In this document: positions 7,140-16,848 of the stretch, in pieces
Layout of the letters: every line of letters starts with the position of its first letter
How positions within the stretch are numbered: position 1 is the first letter of the stretch
Origin: Deltaproteobacteria bacterium
GTDB lineage: Bacteria; Desulfobacterota; Syntrophobacteria; BM002
NCBI GenBank assembly: GCA_020353215.1
Contig: CP070692.1
Location: 126,666-168,799, forward strand
Length of the DNA: 42,134 bases
Direction of reading: 5' to 3'
Notes under the pieces: model-generated
Seen by the model: the letters and a program-made list of their open reading frames with translations, nothing else
Database searches by the model: none
Told to the model about the DNA's origin: nothing
Made by a program: the position numbers and the translations under genes

Positions 7140-8435
7140 ATGAATAGAAGCAATAGCGACAGAGACGACTCCAAGGTCGCAAGGCGTCTGAAAAGGCTGA
7201 TCGAAGCCAATCACTCCCTCGCGGATATGGAACTACTTGAGGAGGTGTTACCGCGGCTTCTGGACTTAGCCCGGGATGTAACAGAAGCTGAAGCCTCATC
7301 CTTATTGCTCTATAATCCAGAACGTAACGTTTTGGAGTTCGCCTCTGTCAAAGATGAGGTTGTAGGTGATCGAGCAGGCGCGATCCTTAAGAGCTCTGTT
7401 GAACTCGAAATGGGTGAAGGCATTGCGGGTTGGGTCGCCGAAAACCGCAAGTCCATCATCATTCCAGACGCACAGCGGGATCCAAGATTTTCCAAGAGGG
7501 CTGATCGGAAGACCGGTTTTATTACTCAAAGCCTCCTTTGCGTTCCTCTGATACATCGTGACGAACTCCTCGGCGTGATCAACGTTCTAAATCCGAAAGA
7601 TAAACACTGTTTCGATATTGAAGATCAAGACATTCTGGAAAGCTTCGCAAACCTGGCCGCCGTGGCCTTAGTACGTTCCAAACTCCTTGAGACCCGGCTT
7701 CAGCAGGAGAGATTCCAAACTCAGCTGTTAGCTGCGGCTAGAATCCAATCACTTTTTTGGCCGAAGCTCCCGGAGGCGAAAGGGGGAAGCCATATATGGA
7801 CCGTGTCAGCACCTGCAGCTTTTGTTGGCGGTGATTTATATGACGTAATCCCCATGCCTGATGGTAGCTGGTTGGTATACGTGGCCGATGTTTCGGACAA
7901 GGGTTTGCCTGCCGCTCTGATTATGGCGGCTTTGTCAATAATGATCCGGGGCGAAGCGCTGTCACAGGACGAGTTGGATAAGCTGCTTGAGAGCGTGAAC
8001 GACGCTATGTATGAGTTGATGTCAGACGAGGGATTCTTCGCAACTGTAGTTATCGGGAAGTATTGGTCCGACACTGGGAAAATGGAGCTTTCTCTTGGCG
8101 GCCATTTGCCTCCTTTATGGGTTGGTGAAAATGGGTTTAAGCATGCGCCTGATTTGCAGGGAATAGCCTTGGGTGTGGTGCCTAGGGCTAAGTATAAAAA
8201 AAGCGAAATTGTACTGTCCCCCGGAGACTCGATTCTCTTCGTTACTGACGGGGTCACTGAAGCAGAAAATGAACGAAATGAATTCTTCGGCCATCGCCGC
8301 CTCGTCGACTCTTTGCTGAAGGCAAGCGGTCCTCCCCGGGGGATCGGCCTGCTTGATGAGGTCAAGGCGTGGCGCGGAGTTGCCGAGGCAAGTGATGATT
8401 TGACAATGCTGGAGATTTGGCGTACCTCAACGTGA
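7140..8435 (+). CDS. GAF domain - PP2C-type (SpoIIE/RsbU) serine phosphatase
   Basis: A 431-residue cytoplasmic signalling protein. An N-terminal helix leads into a GAF sensor (about 25-185; ASSLLLYNPERNVLEFAS ... SLLCVPLIHRDELLGVINVLN). A helical linker (ETRLQQERFQTQLLAAARIQ) follows, then an SpoIIE/RsbU phosphatase (about 220-430). Metal-binding Asp motifs are visible: FVGGDLYDV, VADVSDKGLPAAL, FVTDGVTEAEN and ASDDLTMLEI, so the phosphatase looks active. Such proteins usually dephosphorylate an anti-sigma-factor antagonist in a partner-switching cascade, but no STAS or anti-sigma gene is in the window. The start ATG 7140 lacks a strong RBS. Gap to the next gene is 168 nt. Confidence 0.9.
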   Translation: MNRSNSDRDDSKVARRLKRLIEANHSLADMELLEEVLPRLLDLARDVTEAEASSLLLYNPERNVLEFASVKDEVVGDRAGAILKSSVELEMGEGIAGWVAENRKSIIIPDAQRDPRFSKRADRKTGFITQSLLCVPLIHRDELLGVINVLNPKDKHCFDIEDQDILESFANLAAVALVRSKLLETRLQQERFQTQLLAAARIQSLFWPKLPEAKGGSHIWTVSAPAAFVGGDLYDVIPMPDGSWLVYVADVSDKGLPAALIMAALSIMIRGEALSQDELDKLLESVNDAMYELMSDEGFFATVVIGKYWSDTGKMELSLGGHLPPLWVGENGFKHAPDLQGIALGVVPRAKYKKSEIVLSPGDSILFVTDGVTEAENERNEFFGHRRLVDSLLKASGPPRGIGLLDEVKAWRGVAEASDDLTMLEIWRTST

Positions 8436-8603
8436 AAAATACGCAAACGCAGAAGGTGCTGCCCAACTCAAGTATCCTGTGCCAAAGTCTATGGGGTTGC
8501 TGCTAAGCGAATGGACCTTACTCACACTGGTCATCCGTTTGACAAGAGTTTGCTGTGCTCTATCTCAGTTTCCAAACTAGAGTAGAAAGCTAGGAGGTGG
8601 CTT

Positions 8604-9185
8604 ATGAAAAAGTCCATGGGCGCGAAGACTCTCGTTTATCCAACTCCGGTGTTTATTGTGGGAACGTATGACAGGGAATGGAGAGCGAACGTGATGACCG
8701 CTGCCTGGGGAGGGATTTGCTGTTCACGCCCACCGTGCGTAGCGGTCTCTCTCAGACAGGCTACCTATACCTACGGCAGCATTATGGAGCAAGAAGCATT
8801 TACTATTAACATCCCATCGCAAGACTATGTCAAGGAAGCTGACTTTTTCGGTATTGTTTCAGGGAAAGACAGAGACAAGTTTGCCGCTAGCGGTCTTACC
8901 CCGGTTAAGAGTGACCTGGTAAACGCTCCCTATATTAAAGAATTTCCTATTGTTTTGGAGTGCAGGTTGCTCCATGTTCTTGAAATAGGTTTGCATACCC
9001 AGTTTGTCGGCGAGATTCTGGACGTGAAGGCGGATAAGGCTGTAATTGGCGATGATGGACTTATTGATATCGAAAAGGTCAAGCCCATTGCCTTTGATCT
9101 AGAAGGTAAGGCGTACCATGGAATCGGAGAATTTGTCGGGAAGGCTTGGTCCATAGGAAGAGAGGTCAATAGCCACCCCTTTTAG
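8604..9185 (+). CDS. flavin reductase family / flavoredoxin-like protein
   Basis: A 193-residue FMN-binding split-barrel protein of the flavin-reductase/flavoredoxin family, common in sulfate reducers. Seen: [40 protein letters not shown] (the FMN-binding N-terminal half), then [36 protein letters not shown], and [10 protein letters not shown]. It likely transfers electrons via FMN from NAD(P)H or a redox protein to an unknown acceptor. RBS AGGAGG is optimally placed before ATG 8604. The hairpin after the gene (9243-9259) may end transcription. Confidence 0.9.
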   Translation: MKKSMGAKTLVYPTPVFIVGTYDREWRANVMTAAWGGICCSRPPCVAVSLRQATYTYGSIMEQEAFTINIPSQDYVKEADFFGIVSGKDRDKFAASGLTPVKSDLVNAPYIKEFPIVLECRLLHVLEIGLHTQFVGEILDVKADKAVIGDDGLIDIEKVKPIAFDLEGKAYHGIGEFVGKAWSIGREVNSHPF

Positions 9186-9242
9186 TTGTAGTTTTTATTA
9201 CCGCCGGTCAAAAAGTACCCTATTTCCAACGGTGAGAGAGCG

Positions 9243-9259
9243 CACCGGTATGACCGGTG
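9243..9259. terminator. hairpin between convergent genes
   Basis: CACCGGT / ACCGGTG with an ATG loop, perfect 7 bp, 58 nt after the flavin reductase. It has no T-run. The rest of 9186-9456 holds no clear gene. A short Cys-rich start at 9403 (MSHMIRCAHC) with a good RBS runs antisense into the methyltransferase and is not accepted. Confidence 0.35.
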
Positions 9260-9456
9260 AGAATTAGCCCATCTGGATGTACTTTGCTAAAAGATCTTTA
9301 CCATTGTTTCTTTTCCTTCCTCATTTTCTCTGGTCCTGATTCTTCTGCTTTCGTTTTTGGGCATGTTCACAGCGGGTTATAGTCTCCCGTTGGAGGGAGT
9401 TTATGAGCCATATGATTCGATGCGCCCATTGCCGAGGTTTGTTCCACTTTTGCGCT

Positions 9457-10146
9457 TTAAACCTCTTCTTTCCTCCTGACGGCGTAGAGGCTGATAGCAT
9501 ATTCCTCGTCTTCACACCGCATTACTTTATCCAGTCTTTTGAACTTAAAATGCTGCGAGAGTCTGGAGAAAAAACCAGAAGCCGGCAAAGCTGTGCTTTT
9601 AGCCAAAAAGATAGTGCCCTGAGGTTTCAACGCCTGTCCGAGAAACTTTACCAGGCAGTCGTATGTTGGGCGGTGATACACCACTTCAGAGCCAACAATC
9701 CAGTCGTAGCGCTGCTGTCCAGCTGGCTCGCACCAATCCACATTGATAATGGACACATTTTCCAGGTTGTTAAGCAAAGCGTTGGCCCTGATGAAGTTGA
9801 TAATCTCCTCTTTATGATCGGACAGCGTGATCTGGTGGCCACACGCAGCGGCAAACAGGCCGCTCACACCCATGCCGCTTCCGATCTCCAGAATCTGCCG
9901 CCCGGGAACCACTGGTTGCACGGCCAGGTAGGCTGACAGAAGAATACTAGCCTCCCAAATCTTGCCCCAAAAAGGAAGCTCTGCTACATCTGGCTCGCCA
10001 GTGGCGAGGCGTTGAAGGATGAGATTGTCGAGATCCGCAATCTGCAAGAAACGAAGCGTTCGTTCAGCCACGGTTATTGGCATGATCTCAGTCCTATAAT
10101 CTTTCTCGATAAGTTCTAAAATCTCGTTCAGATCTTGATTAGTCAC
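9457..10146 (-). CDS. class I SAM-dependent methyltransferase (METTL21/nicotinamide N-methyltransferase-like)
   Basis: A ~229-residue soluble methyltransferase. The SAM-binding motif I is ILEIGSGMGVSGLFAAACGHQITLSDHKEE. The post-motif region ANALLNNLENVSIINVDWCEP and YDWIVGSEVVYHRPTYDCLVKFLGQALKPQGTIFLAK follow the family 16 (protein-lysine methyltransferase) pattern. The target is not evident. Start choice: GTG 10146 has GAGGA seven bases upstream; TTG 10149 is the alternative. Convergent with the flavin reductase and divergent from the cytochrome cluster. Confidence 0.8.
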   Translation of the reverse strand: MTNQDLNEILELIEKDYRTEIMPITVAERTLRFLQIADLDNLILQRLATGEPDVAELPFWGKIWEASILLSAYLAVQPVVPGRQILEIGSGMGVSGLFAAACGHQITLSDHKEEIINFIRANALLNNLENVSIINVDWCEPAGQQRYDWIVGSEVVYHRPTYDCLVKFLGQALKPQGTIFLAKSTALPASGFFSRLSQHFKFKRLDKVMRCEDEEYAISLYAVRRKEEV

Positions 10147-10204
10147 CAAATGTTCCTCATTCCCGCTACCGCCCTAGTGTTCTTTTTTAGTAGCACATGT
10201 GTGT

Positions 10205-10318
10205 AGATTCAAGCAAATCAAAAGGTTACAGAAGCAGGCCGAGCGTATTGAGAACTGGCTGAAGAAAAACGGAGCAAAGCTTGGAAGGAAAGGAAAAGAG
10301 ATCACCAGTTCCAACCTC
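10205..10318 (+). pseudogene. scrap of a DDE transposase (IS1182/IS4-like)
   Basis: About 37 codons (FKQIKRLQKQAERIENWL...GRKGKEITSSNL) resemble the segment preceding the catalytic domain in IS1182-type transposases, where the motif ENWLK-x-GxxGKEIQSNVTDNESAK is typical. The expected continuation is absent and the frame ends at 10387. No terminal repeats were recognised. It is a relic left in the 460-nt gap before the cytochrome genes; the rest of that gap shows nothing definite. Confidence 0.35.
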
Positions 10319-10611
10319 TCCGGATGGGTGAGAGAGTCTCAAAGAGAAATTTCGCCTCGCTTAAGAATTTTTTTTCATAGTAATTGACTTGAAATCTCAA
10401 TACTCATTTGGTGTAAATAATTCATTATATGAACCCAAGTCCAATCTAGATCAGCACACATCTCCAAACAACTTGATGATTTTCGTATAGATTGCTGTTG
10501 GATCCCGGGGCAAGCAGGCCTTGCTTCAGCCTTGTAACCTTATGACCGGTCATTTCCGAGTCTCCAAGGCCGAGGATATTTGACCCAACATCCCGCTGCA
10601 AGGACACAACA

Positions 10612-11163
10612 ATGAAAAAGCTTATCAAGCCTGCGATTTTTGTTGTCTTAGGCGTGATCATCGCCTTTCCACTGTTCAGTCTAACCTACTACACCATGGT
10701 CCGCACCACAACGCCTCAATTCTGTGCCACTTGTCATGAGATCGAGTTTGCCTATAACACTTGGAAGACATCTAGTCATGTGAACAAAGAGCAAGGTTTC
10801 GTGGCCGACTGCATGGATTGCCATCTCCCCGCCCCGCACGACACCTTTGACTTCTTCTATGCCAAGACCTTTCACGGTGCCAAAGACATCCTCATCCACT
10901 TCTTTCAGAAAGAATATGATCACGACAAGGCTCGCCAAACGGCCTACGCCTCTTTCAGAAACGATCAGTGCCAGAAATGCCATCGCAATCTTCTCTACAT
11001 ACCGAACAAGCGTGGCGCCATGCTGGCTCACCGAGACGTGGTGTATGCTAGGCCTGGTTACGAGAAGAAATGCGTGGATTGCCATAGGAACCTGGTTCAC
11101 AACCCAAGAGGGTATTACGACTACAAGCAGTATAAGGATGCTTACCGGGGATTAGGTTTGTAG
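10612..11163 (+). CDS. NapC/NirT (NrfH-like) membrane-anchored tetraheme cytochrome c
   Basis: A 183-residue protein with an N-terminal membrane anchor (IKPAIFVVLGVIIAFPLFSLTYY) and four CxxCH heme motifs: CATCH, CMDCH, CQKCH and CVDCH. It belongs to the NapC/NirT/NrfH quinol dehydrogenases, which take electrons from menaquinol and hand them to a periplasmic multiheme reductase. The gene immediately upstream of an octaheme HAO-like cytochrome matches the arrangement known for HAO-type nitrite/hydroxylamine reductases of Campylobacterota. AAGGA precedes ATG 10612. The gap to the next gene is 65 nt, consistent with an operon. Confidence 0.92.
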   Translation: MKKLIKPAIFVVLGVIIAFPLFSLTYYTMVRTTTPQFCATCHEIEFAYNTWKTSSHVNKEQGFVADCMDCHLPAPHDTFDFFYAKTFHGAKDILIHFFQKEYDHDKARQTAYASFRNDQCQKCHRNLLYIPNKRGAMLAHRDVVYARPGYEKKCVDCHRNLVHNPRGYYDYKQYKDAYRGLGL

Positions 11164-11228
11164 AAGTGGTTAGAGTGCACTAAAGTGGTTGAAATCTCTA
11201 AAGTTAAAGAGAGAAAGGGGGTGTAAAA

Positions 11229-12631
11229 GTGAAGAGGTATTTTATTGTTACGGCTATGGTCATAGGGCTGGCCAGCCTCCTTGTGGTGGGCAACATGATG
11301 TCCCTGGCCTCTGCGCAAAACCTGCCCAAGGTGAAGGAGTTCAGGATCGAACGGAGTATGCCCAAGGAGGCGGTAGCCTGCATTGAGTGCCACAAGATTG
11401 AGCATCCCGGTATATTCGGCGACTGGGCTTACAGCAGACACGCCAGTGCCAATGTGACCTGCTATGACTGTCACAAGGCAGAGTCTTTCGACAAGGACGT
11501 GAGTAAGGAACATTACAAGCAGTACGAGCGGCGTGATATGAAATACGGCAGCAAAGACTACCGGGTGCCGGTAGCTGCAGTGGTCACGCCCAAGGATTGC
11601 TCCCGCTGCCATCCTGACGAGGCCAAGCAATATGCCAGGAGCAAGCACGCCAACACGCAGTACATCATCTGGCAAATCGATCCCTGGCTCAAGCTTGGTA
11701 TGAACAGTGATTTTGAGCGGGACACCGGTTGTTTCCATTGCCACGGCACAGTGCTCAAAATGACGAAGGATGGCAAGCTGGATCCCGAGACTTAACCCAA
11801 TGTGGGTGTTGGACGGGTCAATTTTGACGACAGCCTGGGGAGTTGCACCAGTTGCCATACCAGACACCGATTCTCGGTGATGGAAGCCAGGAAACCGGAA
11901 GCCTGTGGACAGTGTCACTTGGGACCGGATCATCCCCAGATCGAGATCTACATGGAATCCAAACATGGTGACATTTACACGGCCTTCGGTGACCAGTACA
12001 ATTGGAATGCCGCACCAGGGACCTGGAGTCCCGGCGTGGACTTCCGGGGACCAACTTGCTCTTCCTGTCATATGTCTGGCGCTGGAACGGTGCTCACCAG
12101 TCACGATGTGACCGAGAGGCTGGCCTGGGAGTCTCAAGCTCCTAAATCAATTAGGCCGGAAAACTTCCCACCCTTCCCCGCCAAGGTCAACCATGAGACT
12201 GAGCGGGACAAATGAAAGAGATATGCAAGCAGTGTCATGGCAAAGTCTGGGTGGATGATCACTTCGTCAAGTATGACCGGATGAATGTCGAGTATAACGA
12301 GGTCTATTTCATGCCCGCGAAGAAGAAGCTCGATGAACTGTACGAAAAAGGCCTCCTTGACAAGACCAAGTTTTTCGATGAGGAACTTGAGATAGAATAC
12401 TATGAGCTGTGGCACCATGAGGGCCGCAGGGCCCGATTCGGCGCAGCTATGATGGCACCCGACTATGCCTGGTGGCATGGTTTCTACGAGTGTAAGAAGC
12501 GGTACAACAGCTTCATGGAGAAAGCGGGCGACCTGATCGAGCACAACAAGAAGGCTTATAAGGCTGATCCATTCCCCAATGCCACAGGCAATACCACCAG
12601 GCCTGCTGTGGTCTTTGACAAGTACAAATAA
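11229..12631 (+). pseudogene. octaheme HAO-like cytochrome c, split by an ochre stop and a frameshift
   Basis: Three consecutive pieces together make one ~467-residue secreted octaheme cytochrome of the hydroxylamine-oxidoreductase family. Piece 1 (GTG 11229 to TAA 11793-11795) has a signal peptide and hemes CIECH, CYDCH, CSRCH and CFHCH. Piece 2 continues in the same frame (PNVGVGRVNFDDSLGSCTSCH...) to TGA 12213-12215 with CTSCH, CGQCH and CSSCH. Piece 3 is shifted by one base, beginning at the ATGA overlap 12212, and carries CKQCH. The joints read smoothly (DPET|PNVGVGRV; ERDK|MKEICKQCHG), so the divisions are recent damage or sequencing error. A TAA stop is not a known Sec or Pyl codon. 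The intact protein, with the upstream NrfH-like partner, would reduce nitrite or hydroxylamine to ammonium in the periplasm. A terminator follows. Confidence 0.8.
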
Positions 12632-12667
12632 GACCTTAGGGCAAGTCAGTAACCCCGCAGTAAAAAG

Positions 12668-12709
12668 AAGACCCTGTCCTCCAGATTGGAGGATGGGGTC
12701 TTGGTTTTT
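12668..12709 (+). terminator. rho-independent terminator of the cytochrome cluster
   Basis: AAGACCC-TG-TCCTCC / GGAGGA-TG-GGGTCTT forms a long stem with a symmetric internal mismatch, followed by GGTTTTTC. It is 36 nt after the HAO-like coding region. Confidence 0.85.
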
Positions 12710-13148
12710 CTGGAGTATTGCAGTTGAAAGACTTTCGGAATTCGGATTGACAATAGTAAAATGCAAATCGAAAATCAAATTAGAATTCCGCAATCTGAAA
12801 TCTCCTTCCTCCTTGGCATGATTCATGCTGCCAAAAGAAAAGTCATTTAATAATCCCGAAGAATGTCTCATTCAACTGATACCTGCTGTAATCATAATGA
12901 AGTGAGTATATCGATTATTCGGCAACTCCTTTCCCTTGCCCCATCGAAGATGCCGCTTGCGGTGCGGGGGAGGGAGGAAATATAAGGGGGGGGGAAACAG
13001 ATACCTTATTGATTTCACTATTATTTGCTCATCCACACCCTTACTCCCGTGTCGGGAGAGGGATTTATATGCGGTTCTGGGACAGCCACGATACCCCTAT
13101 CAGTTGGCTTGGGGCTGCTGGTGAACCTTATAGAGGAGAGATCCGTTC
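12710..13148. other. intergenic upstream of the hybrid kinase
   Basis: About 440 nt with no gene seen. It includes a run of nine G at about 12987-12995. The kinase RBS (GAGGAGAGA) lies at its end. No clear promoter was identified. Confidence 0.4.
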
Positions 13149-16100
13149 ATGAGGCTTCGCACTATTTTACTGGTTTTAGCCTTGTTGGCCTTTCTGTTTG
13201 CATCCATCGGCGGGTATCTTTATTACTCTGCTCTCAAAGAATCGGCGTTTAAGGAGGCAGACAGGCAAACTGCATCGCATGCGAAGAGACTTAGAAGTCA
13301 TGTGGTCTCGACTCTGTCGGAAAACCAAAAAGCGGTGAAGGCTTTGGCCGGACTGAGGGAATTGGAGCGAGCCCTGGTTAGCCCAAGTGAAATCAACCTA
13401 AGAAAGACAAATTTCATTCTGGACCATTTTCACGATGCCTTAGAGGTAAGCGTCTGTTACTTGATGGACCGAGATGGAAATACCATCGCTTCCTCAAATC
13501 GAAACGATTCTGCCAGTTTTGTGGGAAAAAATTACGGTTTTCGCCCATATTTCCGACAGGCTATGCAGGGTAGTCCTGCCGTATACATGGCGCTGGGTGT
13601 TACTTCGAAAAAGCGGGGAGTCTATTACAGTCATCCGGTTTATGGATTGAACGAAGACGCTCCAATCGGGATAGTTGTAATCAAGGCATCCGTCGAATCT
13701 ATGGAACAAGGGTTCAGCCAAAATCATGAAGGAATTGGACTAGTTACGGATCCGCATGGGGTCATCTTCGCTTCGAATCGTAGAGATTGGCTTTATCATG
13801 TGTTGTGGGAAGTCTCGCCTGAAGAAACATCCGAGATTGTCGAGACCCGCCAATTTGGTAAGGGACCGTGGAAATGGACTGGCCTGTCGATGAAGAGCCA
13901 GAATCACGCTGTTGATGTTTCAGGAAATAGATATCTGATCTATCAAATGAAGATTGGCAACTATCCGGGATGGAATGTTACTTATCTGGTCAGTCTCAGT
14001 GCAATTCATAAGAGTGTTTTCGATCCTCTCATTGGCACCAGTGGTTTCGTAATCGTCAGCTTATGTGTTCTGATCGGATTATCCGTCTTCTTTCTCTACA
14101 AAATAGCGAGCCATGATATTGTCCAACGTAAGCGGGCAGAGGATGCGCTTCGGGAAAGTGAAAAGAAATTCCGTGCCATTACTGGGACTGCCGTGGATGC
14201 AATCATCCTCATGGATAGTAAAGGGAAAATTTCATACTGGAATCCGGCAGCGGAAAGAATGTTTGGTCACAGCACTACGGAGGCCATCGGCCAGGAACTC
14301 CACCTTTTCCTCGCCCCGCAGCAGTACCATGAACTATCTAAAAAGGGATTCAATACGTTTCAGACAACTGGAAAGGGCCCGATTGTTGGGAAGACAGCCG
14401 AATTCTTGGCTATCAGGAAAGACGGAACACAGTTTCCCATAGAGGTTTCTACTTCAGCCCTGGAGGTCAAAGGTGAGTGGCATGCTGCAGGTATTCTTCG
14501 TGACATTAGTGAACGTAAGAGTGCAGAGAAGGAACTTAATCTGCAAAAGACTTACTTCCAACACCTTTTTGAAAATTCACCTGAAGCTAGCGCCATATTA
14601 GATAATGAAGATAGGATTGTTGACGCAAACAAAGAATTCGAGCAACTTTTTCAGTATTCGATTGGTGAAATCAAGGGAGAATTTATCAACGACTTAATAA
14701 TAAGTGATGATTTGCTTCATGAAGCAAAATCTCTGACTAGGCAAGTCTTAAACTGTCAAGTAATAAAGAAAGAAACTACGAGAAAACGTAAAGACAATAC
14801 CATTGTTGATGTTTCAGTTCTAGGTTATCCAATTACATTCAACGATGAACAAGTAGGTACTTATGCAATATATCAAGACATTAGCGAACGGAAGCAAGGA
14901 GAAAAAGCACTGAGAGCTTCCGAGAAACAATATAGGAATCTCGTCGATAACGCTCTAGTTGGAATTTATAAAACTGACCTTGATGGTAATATTCTCTATG
15001 CAAATGATGCTCTTATAAAAATGTTGGGATTTGAATCAATTGAAGAGATGACTTCTATTGGGGTCATTAATAGATATAGAAATATTAAAGATAGAATGGT
15101 ATTAGTTGAAAATCTTAAGAAAGCGGGTAAAGTTAACAATTTTGAAGTGGAACTTCTCACGAATACCGGAGATGTAAAGAATGTAATCTTAACTGCACTG
15201 CTTGAGGAGAATGTTATATCGGGAATGATCATGGATATTACGGACCGTAGACGTGCGGAGGAGGAGCGAATTCGGTTGGCAACAGCAGTGGAACAGGCTG
15301 CTGAAAGCGTTATCATATCAGACAGACGCGGAACGATCCGCTATGTCAATCCGGCCTTTGAGAGACTCAGCGGTTTTCGTCGAGAAGATATCCTTGGTCA
15401 AAACTTCCGCATTCTCAAAAGTGACAGGCACGATGAGAGTTATTACCAGAGAATGTGGGATACCATCTCTTGTGGTAGGGTGTGGTCGGGCCGCATAAAC
15501 AACAGGATGAAAGACGGCACCGTCTGTGAATTTGAGACAACAATCTCGCCCCTCCGAGACAGCTCGGGAGCCATTGTAAACTTTGTTTCTGTGAACCGCG
15601 ATGTAACTCAAGAAGTTGCACTTGAAGCCCAGCTTCTTCAGGCCCAAAAGATGGAAGCGGTAGGCACCTTGGCCGGAGGCATTGCACACGACTTCAACAA
15701 CCTGCTACAGGTCGTCCAAGGTTACGCTGACGTGCTCCTTCTGAGCATGGATCTCGGCGATTCGCAGCGCTTGGCACTGCAAAAGATCCATCGCTCAGCC
15801 AGGAGAGGCGCCGAGCTTACGCAACAATTGCTCACCTTCAGTCGCAAGGTGGAGAGCAAGAGGCGAATTCTGGACCTCAACCGTGAGGTGGAGCAGGTGA
15901 GGAAGCTTCTTGAACGAACTATTCCCAAGATGATCGAGATAGAACTATGTCTGGCGAGTGACCTAATGAGAGTAAAAGCAGATCCAGCACAGATGGAGCA
16001 AGCAATTATGAACCTGGCGGTAAATGCCAAAGATGCCATGCCGGATGGGGGTAAGATCAGCATTGAGACGGCGAATGTTACCCTGGATGGGACTCACTGT

Positions 16101-16781
16101 GAGACTCACCTGGGAACGGGTCCCGGCAAGTACGTAAAGGTGAGCATCTCGGATACAGGTCATGGCATGGACCGAGAAATCGTAGAACATGTGTTTGAGC
16201 CATTCTACACCACAAAGGAGGTTGGCAAAGGAACCGGTCTAGGCCTCGCCATGGTCTACGGAATTGTCAAAAGTCATGACGGCCACATCCTATGCCACAG
16301 TAGCCCTGAGATGGGAACCACCTTCAAGATTTACCTGCCAGCCATCGAACAGGAAAGTGAGAAGGGAGAGACAGAAGATACGAAAACTCCCGTAAACGGA
16401 GGCACAGAGACGATCTTGTTGGTGGATGATGAGGAGTTGATCAGGGAGCTTGGAGTCGAGCTGTTTGGAGATGCCGGCTACAGGGTACTGACAGCCGCTG
16501 ACGGACCAAGTGCCCTTCAGCTCTATCGGCAGGAAAAAGACAAGATTGATTTGATAATCCTCGACCTTATCATTCCTGGCATTGGGGGGGGCAAGTGTCT
16601 TGAAGAAATTCTCAGAATCAATCCCCGAGCAAGGGTCCTTGTTGCTAGTGGCTATTCGGCCGATGATCCTTTACGGGAAGCGGTGACGTCAGGGGCAAGG
16701 GCTCACATCAGCAAACCATACAATGTAGGGCAGATGCTGGCGTTGGTCCGGGAGGTGTTGGATCAAGATCGAGAACCCTAA
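13149..16781 (+). CDS. membrane hybrid histidine kinase: Cache, four PAS, HisKA/HATPase, receiver
   Basis: A 1210-residue sensor. TM1 is at 5-25. A periplasmic dCache-type sensor (~30-290) is followed by TM2 (~295-320; IVSLCVLIGLSVFFLYK). PAS domains begin near 336, 462, 587 and 707 (each with WNPAAERMF- or YVNPAFERL-like cores). The dimerisation domain has phospho-acceptor H847 in GGIAHDFNNLLQVVQGYADVL. The ATPase has N-box NLAVNAKDAMPDGG, G1 DTGHGMD (~1005) and G2 GKGTGLGLAMVYGIV. A C-terminal receiver (~1088-1205) has VDDEE, phospho-acceptor D1139 and the conserved KPY. The HDFNN H-box is typical of deltaproteobacterial hybrid kinases. The Cache domain suggests an extracellular small-molecule ligand. 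GAGGAGAGA precedes the ATG. It converges on a double-receiver regulator, which could be in the same pathway. Confidence 0.95.
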   Translation: MRLRTILLVLALLAFLFASIGGYLYYSALKESAFKEADRQTASHAKRLRSHVVSTLSENQKAVKALAGLRELERALVSPSEINLRKTNFILDHFHDALEVSVCYLMDRDGNTIASSNRNDSASFVGKNYGFRPYFRQAMQGSPAVYMALGVTSKKRGVYYSHPVYGLNEDAPIGIVVIKASVESMEQGFSQNHEGIGLVTDPHGVIFASNRRDWLYHVLWEVSPEETSEIVETRQFGKGPWKWTGLSMKSQNHAVDVSGNRYLIYQMKIGNYPGWNVTYLVSLSAIHKSVFDPLIGTSGFVIVSLCVLIGLSVFFLYKIASHDIVQRKRAEDALRESEKKFRAITGTAVDAIILMDSKGKISYWNPAAERMFGHSTTEAIGQELHLFLAPQQYHELSKKGFNTFQTTGKGPIVGKTAEFLAIRKDGTQFPIEVSTSALEVKGEWHAAGILRDISERKSAEKELNLQKTYFQHLFENSPEASAILDNEDRIVDANKEFEQLFQYSIGEIKGEFINDLIISDDLLHEAKSLTRQVLNCQVIKKETTRKRKDNTIVDVSVLGYPITFNDEQVGTYAIYQDISERKQGEKALRASEKQYRNLVDNALVGIYKTDLDGNILYANDALIKMLGFESIEEMTSIGVINRYRNIKDRMVLVENLKKAGKVNNFEVELLTNTGDVKNVILTALLEENVISGMIMDITDRRRAEEERIRLATAVEQAAESVIISDRRGTIRYVNPAFERLSGFRREDILGQNFRILKSDRHDESYYQRMWDTISCGRVWSGRINNRMKDGTVCEFETTISPLRDSSGAIVNFVSVNRDVTQEVALEAQLLQAQKMEAVGTLAGGIAHDFNNLLQVVQGYADVLLLSMDLGDSQRLALQKIHRSARRGAELTQQLLTFSRKVESKRRILDLNREVEQVRKLLERTIPKMIEIELCLASDLMRVKADPAQMEQAIMNLAVNAKDAMPDGGKISIETANVTLDGTHCETHLGTGPGKYVKVSISDTGHGMDREIVEHVFEPFYTTKEVGKGTGLGLAMVYGIVKSHDGHILCHSSPEMGTTFKIYLPAIEQESEKGETEDTKTPVNGGTETILLVDDEELIRELGVELFGDAGYRVLTAADGPSALQLYRQEKDKIDLIILDLIIPGIGGGKCLEEILRINPRARVLVASGYSADDPLREAVTSGARAHISKPYNVGQMLALVREVLDQDREP

Positions 16782-16848
16782 GCTTGAATAATTCACCACT
16801 CGGCTACTCCGACCGCCGATATGAGCGTCCTTCCGAGCGTCTTCGGGT

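Noticed and set aside
6905..7147. 80-residue frame before the GAF-PP2C gene
   Set aside because: Lies in a repeat-rich intergenic element, with no RBS and no family.
9403..9936. Plus-strand frame beginning MSHMIRCAHCRG with a good RBS
   Set aside because: Runs antisense through the methyltransferase. The Cys-rich start may be a fragment of a zinc-finger protein, but support is too thin.
11793..11795. TAA in the HAO-like gene as a recoded codon
   Set aside because: Known recoding to Sec or Pyl uses TGA or TAG; no SECIS-like hairpin follows, and a second lesion (frameshift) exists in the same gene.
11142..12137. 331-residue open frame on the minus strand (and a neighbour at 12134-12871)
   Set aside because: Antisense to the heme-motif-rich cytochrome genes; composition is the shadow of CxxCH coding and no family or RBS supports it.
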